Below, in pieces: positions 60,474-64,000 of a stretch of 64,000 bases of DNA. Origin of the DNA: Abelmoschus esculentus (taxonomy: Eukaryota > Streptophyta > Magnoliopsida > Malvales > Malvaceae); NCBI GenBank assembly GCA_035048815.1, contig JAUCBN010000029.1, positions 16,298,501 through 16,362,500 of the forward strand. Direction: 5' to 3'. Within the stretch, counting starts at the first letter, position 1; each line of letters opens with the position of its first letter. The notes beneath the pieces were generated by a model that was given only the letters and a program-made list of their open reading frames with translations, had not been told where the DNA came from and made no database searches. The position numbers and the translations under genes were made by a program.

Positions 60474-60829
60474 AGTTATAGAAATCAACCATGCTGGATT
60501 CAGTTGTTTCTACCTGGTTTCTCAAGATTGTTTGGTTGTGGTAATTCCCTTTCCTTTGTATGAAAAGTGTAGGGAAAACAAATCCTGTTGCCATTGGCGG
60601 TGTGTGACAAATACTAGATCCTAGTTCTTGTTTACGTGGATGATATATAATATAATAAGTTGTGGTGTTTCATCAAATCCGTTAATCTTGTTTAAGATGA
60701 ATCATTAATTATTGTAGTAATTTATGGTGTTTGTCGAAGTTGTTTGGTTGGGTTTTATAAAAAAATCACGTCTTAGAGAGAATGGGAATATTCATTCCAA
60801 ATTTATATATATATATATATTTATGACCT

Positions 60830-60985
60830 CGTAACACTTATCTTTAACTTTCTTTTACCTAAACTCTGAACATATATCATACCTTTAATTTTATATATCT
60901 TAATTTTAAACACTGATTCTAAACCTAATTATTTAGTATGAGAACACAAATAGGTATATATATATATATATATATATATGAAAAA
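60830..60985 (+). repeat. Diverged MITE-like telomere-motif copy ending in TA microsatellites
   Basis: Weak copy (CCTAAACTCTGAACATATATC, then TGAGAACACAAATAGG) flanked on both sides by TA runs at about 60806-60820 and 60957-60980. Confidence 0.4.
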
Positions 60986-61445
60986 TTTATTCATTTCTAC
61001 TTTTCTTATTTTTATAAGAATCAGTAATTTTATTAAAAGAAAAAACATCCAAAATTACAATGAAAATTCACAACTATAAACATAAATGAGATCATACAAG
61101 AAACATATAAAAAAAACTCAAAAAATATTGAAAGACAAACAAACAAAAAGTAAATATCAACATCACCAATAATCACGACAAATAAAACGATCATTCTTAC
61201 AACTCAAACAATCGTAAACAATAAATAATAATTCTGAACACATGATCAAATCTAACTCAAAATAAAAAATATTAACATGACATAAATATAAAAAATCACA
61301 GTTAAATGACTGATAAATAAAAATATATAAAAAATAAATAAATATTATTAAAAGACATGCCACAAATACATAATTATTTTTTAATCAATCTGTTAAAGGC
61401 AAACAAAGTCTCCCTTATGGATTCAGAAAACCAACATGATTTGGG

Positions 61446-61500
61446 CTATATAAATTCACATCTTCAAAGTCCACAAGTGGTACATTCCGATAAACCCTAA
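61446..61500 (+). promoter_or_regulatory. eL39 promoter: TATA box and telo-box
   Basis: TTGGGCTATATAAATTC at about 61441 offers a TATA box with a TGGGCT site-II-like word beside it. AAACCCTAA at 61492-61500 is a telo-box. TATA, telo-box and site II elements are typical of plant ribosomal-protein genes. The telo-box lies about 80 bp before the ATG. Confidence 0.6.
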
Positions 61501-61577
61501 AATCCCAGCTGCTTCAGCACCGCATCAGTTTATTGTTTCCAAGTTCAGAGATCGTTTTCTCAGCCGCCACGCCAACC

Positions 61578-61995
61578 ATGGTAATCAACCTGCTTTCTCT
61601 CTTCTTCACGATTTTCTTTTGTTCTCCTCCCTCATTTTCCTTCAAAAATGGTTGATTGTCTCTGAGTAAATTTCAGTTTTGAAGGATATCTCTTCGATGC
61701 TTTGAACGTTTTATTTTGTTTCCCACTGTCAGCCTTCCCATAAGAGTTTCATGATCAAGAAGAAGCTGGCCAAGAAGATGAGGCAGAACAGGCCTATCCC
61801 TTACTGGATCCGCATGCGCACCGACAACACCATCAGGTCTGTATATCTCTGCATTTAAATACTCACAAGTTTTGGTTTCATTTGTCATCCGTTTTCAGAG
61901 TCTTAATTTCTGTGGTCTTTTCGAATTTCGTTTTTACTTTTTTCAGGTACAATGCGAAGCGTAGGCACTGGCGCCGTACCAAGCTAGGGTTCTAA
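61578..61995 (+). CDS. RPL39: 60S ribosomal protein eL39
   Basis: Three exons: 61578-61580 (the ATG alone), 61733-61836 and 61947-61995, giving 51 residues, the exact eL39 length. The sequence MPSHKSFMIKKKLAKKMRQN with PIPYWIRMRTDN and RRHWRRTKLGF is nearly invariant in eukaryotes. It is a small basic protein lining the exit tunnel of the large subunit. The first intron begins immediately after the start codon (ATG|GTAATC), so the coding part of exon 1 is one codon; this is a known layout in some ribosomal-protein genes. The frame is intact. Confidence 0.95.
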
Positions 61996-61999
61996 GCTG

Positions 62000-63086
62000 T
62001 ATGAGCATCTTTATATTCAAGCTCTATGTTTTTGCTTTCTGCCAAATTTGTTTCTAGATATTTTAATTTGGCTGTGGACTGGTTGTTTCAATTCCGTTTT
62101 ACGTAAGGTTTGATTTTCTGGGTTTGGAATTTGAATCTGGATCATTTTTGTTTAATTCTACCATTATACTTCTGTTTTCTGGAAAGTGTTGAGTCTCAAT
62201 TCCGTCGAGTCATTAAGTCTAGGGGTTAGCAAAATTTTACTTATATAAAAAAAAAACTAATAATTCTATTCGGATAATAATGTGCATCCCCAATCTCTAT
62301 AACCAAGTCGGAATGTTAGTGTTTACATCAATTGTTGGTCAAATTTTTAACGGTACGGCACTATTTTGTATCAAAAAAAATTAATAAATGGATTAATTTA
62401 TAACATTTGATAGTCAAGAAATATAAAAGATAAATCAAAATACCATTTTATGTAATTTACCTTAAAAATAATAAAGATAACGGTTTACATTTATAAATTT
62501 TGTCACTATACCCTCATGTCATATATTCCCAACTCTTGTCACAATCCATGCTATTTTCCTTTGGCTCGATAATTAATGGATGTGCTCGATAATTGACATT
62601 ATTCGGGATTAAAACGATAATTACATTGATTTTTTTGATAGAAATGAGTTAATAATTAATAATAATTATATAGTGTAATTATAAGATAATATTGACTAAA
62701 AAAACGTCTATTGGTTTAAAATGACATATTTTAAAAATAATAAAATCTAATTATAATACATAAAACTCAATTAGCTTTACACTAGTTTTTATAATCAAAC
62801 AAAATTAATGATAAAATTAAAAATTAAGAAAAATAAGTTTTAATGGAAATTGTTTAATCTCATTGAAACATACATAATATTAAATGTGTAGTTTTGATAA
62901 TTATTTAAAATAGGAATTATTATGTATTTGGTCAAAATTTTCAAAAGAAAATAAAAACAAACTTATATAGCTTTATTGAGAGAAGCCGGGTTTCATGGAA
63001 GCAAAGCTGAAGCAGTGTTGATTTGGGTAGCGTCGTCAAATCTGTTGCACTGGCACCTCATTTCCCCCCTTCGTCTGCCATTAGCG
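62000..63086. other. AT-rich intergenic DNA between eL39 and EMC1
   Basis: Nothing gene-like seen. It must hold the eL39 3' end and the EMC1 promoter; no clear TATA or poly-A signal could be singled out. Confidence 0.5.
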
Positions 63087-64000
63087 ATGGCGATTACGTT
63101 CGCTGTTCTTGTTTTCTTAATGTTCTGTTCTGTTCAGCCCACCCTTTCTCTTTACGAAGATCAAGTAGGACTCACAGATTGGTACGTAATATTTACTCTC
63201 TTTTTAATAAAATTTCGTTAATCATTCGTTTTAATAGGTTGTTTAATGTCAGGCATCAGCAGTACATTGGGAAAGTGAAGCAAGCAGTGTTTCACACTCA
63301 TAAAACTGGTCGAAAACGAGTCGTTGTCTCCACTCAACAAAACGTTATAGCTACACTTGATCTTCGCCATGGAGAGATTTGTTAAGTTCAATCTTATTCA
63401 AGTTTATTGTATTTTATTGAATTTTGAAACTAAATTCATCTTCGATTTATGTTTTATTTACTCGTAAATTCAAATTGGATTTCCGGTTGGTTGTTTATGT
63501 AGTTTGGAGACATGTGCTTGGGCATAATGATGTTGTTGATGGTATTGATATTGCTCTCGGAAAATGTAAGTATGCCTGTATCCATTTTTTGCTCTGAAAG
63601 AAATTTCTTGAAAATCTTAGTTGGTTTCTTCACTTTTAATCTGTCTGTACATAGTATGAGGAAGTTGTACATGAGAATCTTGAAAAGATAATTGAACATA
63701 TGGGCACTGATACTCAATATCTGAGTCTGAGTAACATAGAGATTACTTGATTTTAGTTTCTTTCCAACTTTTGTTTGTTGAGAATTTGTTTGATTAAATG
63801 TTGGTTTCTTCTGGCTTTCAGTAAGGGTAGTTTTGAGTTCTTGCTTCTGTAGCAGATTAAGTTTCGAATCAATTTCATTATTTCAGATGTCGTTACTCTC
63901 TCATCGGAAGGAAGGATTTTAAGAGCATGGAACCTTCCTGATGGACAGATGGTGTGGGAATCTTCACTTCATGGTCCAAAGCACTCAAAATCATTGTTAT
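63087..64000 (+). CDS. EMC1: ER membrane protein complex subunit 1 (EMC1), 5' part
   Basis: Cut by the window end. Exons so far: 63087-63181, 63253-63380, 63503-63565 and from 63887, all in frame. The first exon encodes a signal peptide (MAITFAVLVFLMFCSVQPT) and the family start LSLYEDQVGLTDW. Then come YIGKVKQAVFHTHKTGRKRV, LDLRHGEIFWRHVL, DVVDGIDIALGKYVVTLSSE and GRILRAWNLPDGQMVWESSL, the first blades of the lumenal beta-propeller. EMC inserts tail-anchored and multi-pass proteins into the ER membrane. The ATG at 63087 is favoured over the upstream open frame because it opens the signal peptide. Confidence 0.93.

Overview
This is a plant nuclear window. Genes are split by GT-AG introns, the DNA between them is very AT-rich, and all recognisable proteins are land-plant families (GH3, APO, SHINE-type ERF, RRC1, KOC1-like). 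A eudicot is clear. A malvid such as Gossypium is my guess from protein similarity only. Names below come from recalled family motifs; no search was run.

Layout. 0-3.1 kb: AT-rich DNA with small transposon relics. 3.2-5.3 kb (-): GH3.10-type acyl-amido synthetase. 5.4-9.5 kb: repeats. 9.6-13.7 kb (-): BUB1 spindle-checkpoint kinase, head to head with a tyrosine-aminotransferase-like gene at 14.8-17.4 kb (+) that carries a 1-nt frameshift. 18.9-21.8 kb (+): USP-domain/kinase gene. 22.6-24.8 kb: hAT-like element and a broken DCAF1 copy. 25.9-32.9 kb (-): RRC1/SR140 splicing factor. 34.8-35.2 kb (-): small intronless stress-type gene. 36.6-38.9 kb (-): KOC1-like kinase with a C-terminal membrane anchor. 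39-43 kb: repeats. 43.5-44.2 kb (+): SHINE-clade ERF. 45.8-54.5 kb: three endomembrane pseudogenes (sugar-phosphate translocator, YIF1, TM9SF) around an unnamed DLNQ-motif gene (-) and APO2 (+). 55.4-55.8 kb: tandem tRNA-Thr-like units. 58.0-60.5 kb (+): YKT61 SNARE. 61.6-62.0 kb (+): ribosomal protein eL39. 63.1 kb to the end (+): 5' part of EMC1.

The genes are unrelated housekeeping, hormone, cuticle, plastid and trafficking genes, each with its own control region. There is no operon-like or clustered pathway and I found no convincing new biological system. The most interesting items are the frameshifted aminotransferase, a frame-forced GC-AG intron, a tRNA-Thr-derived tandem array, a dispersed MITE-like family rich in the plant telomere motif, and decayed duplicates of endomembrane genes.
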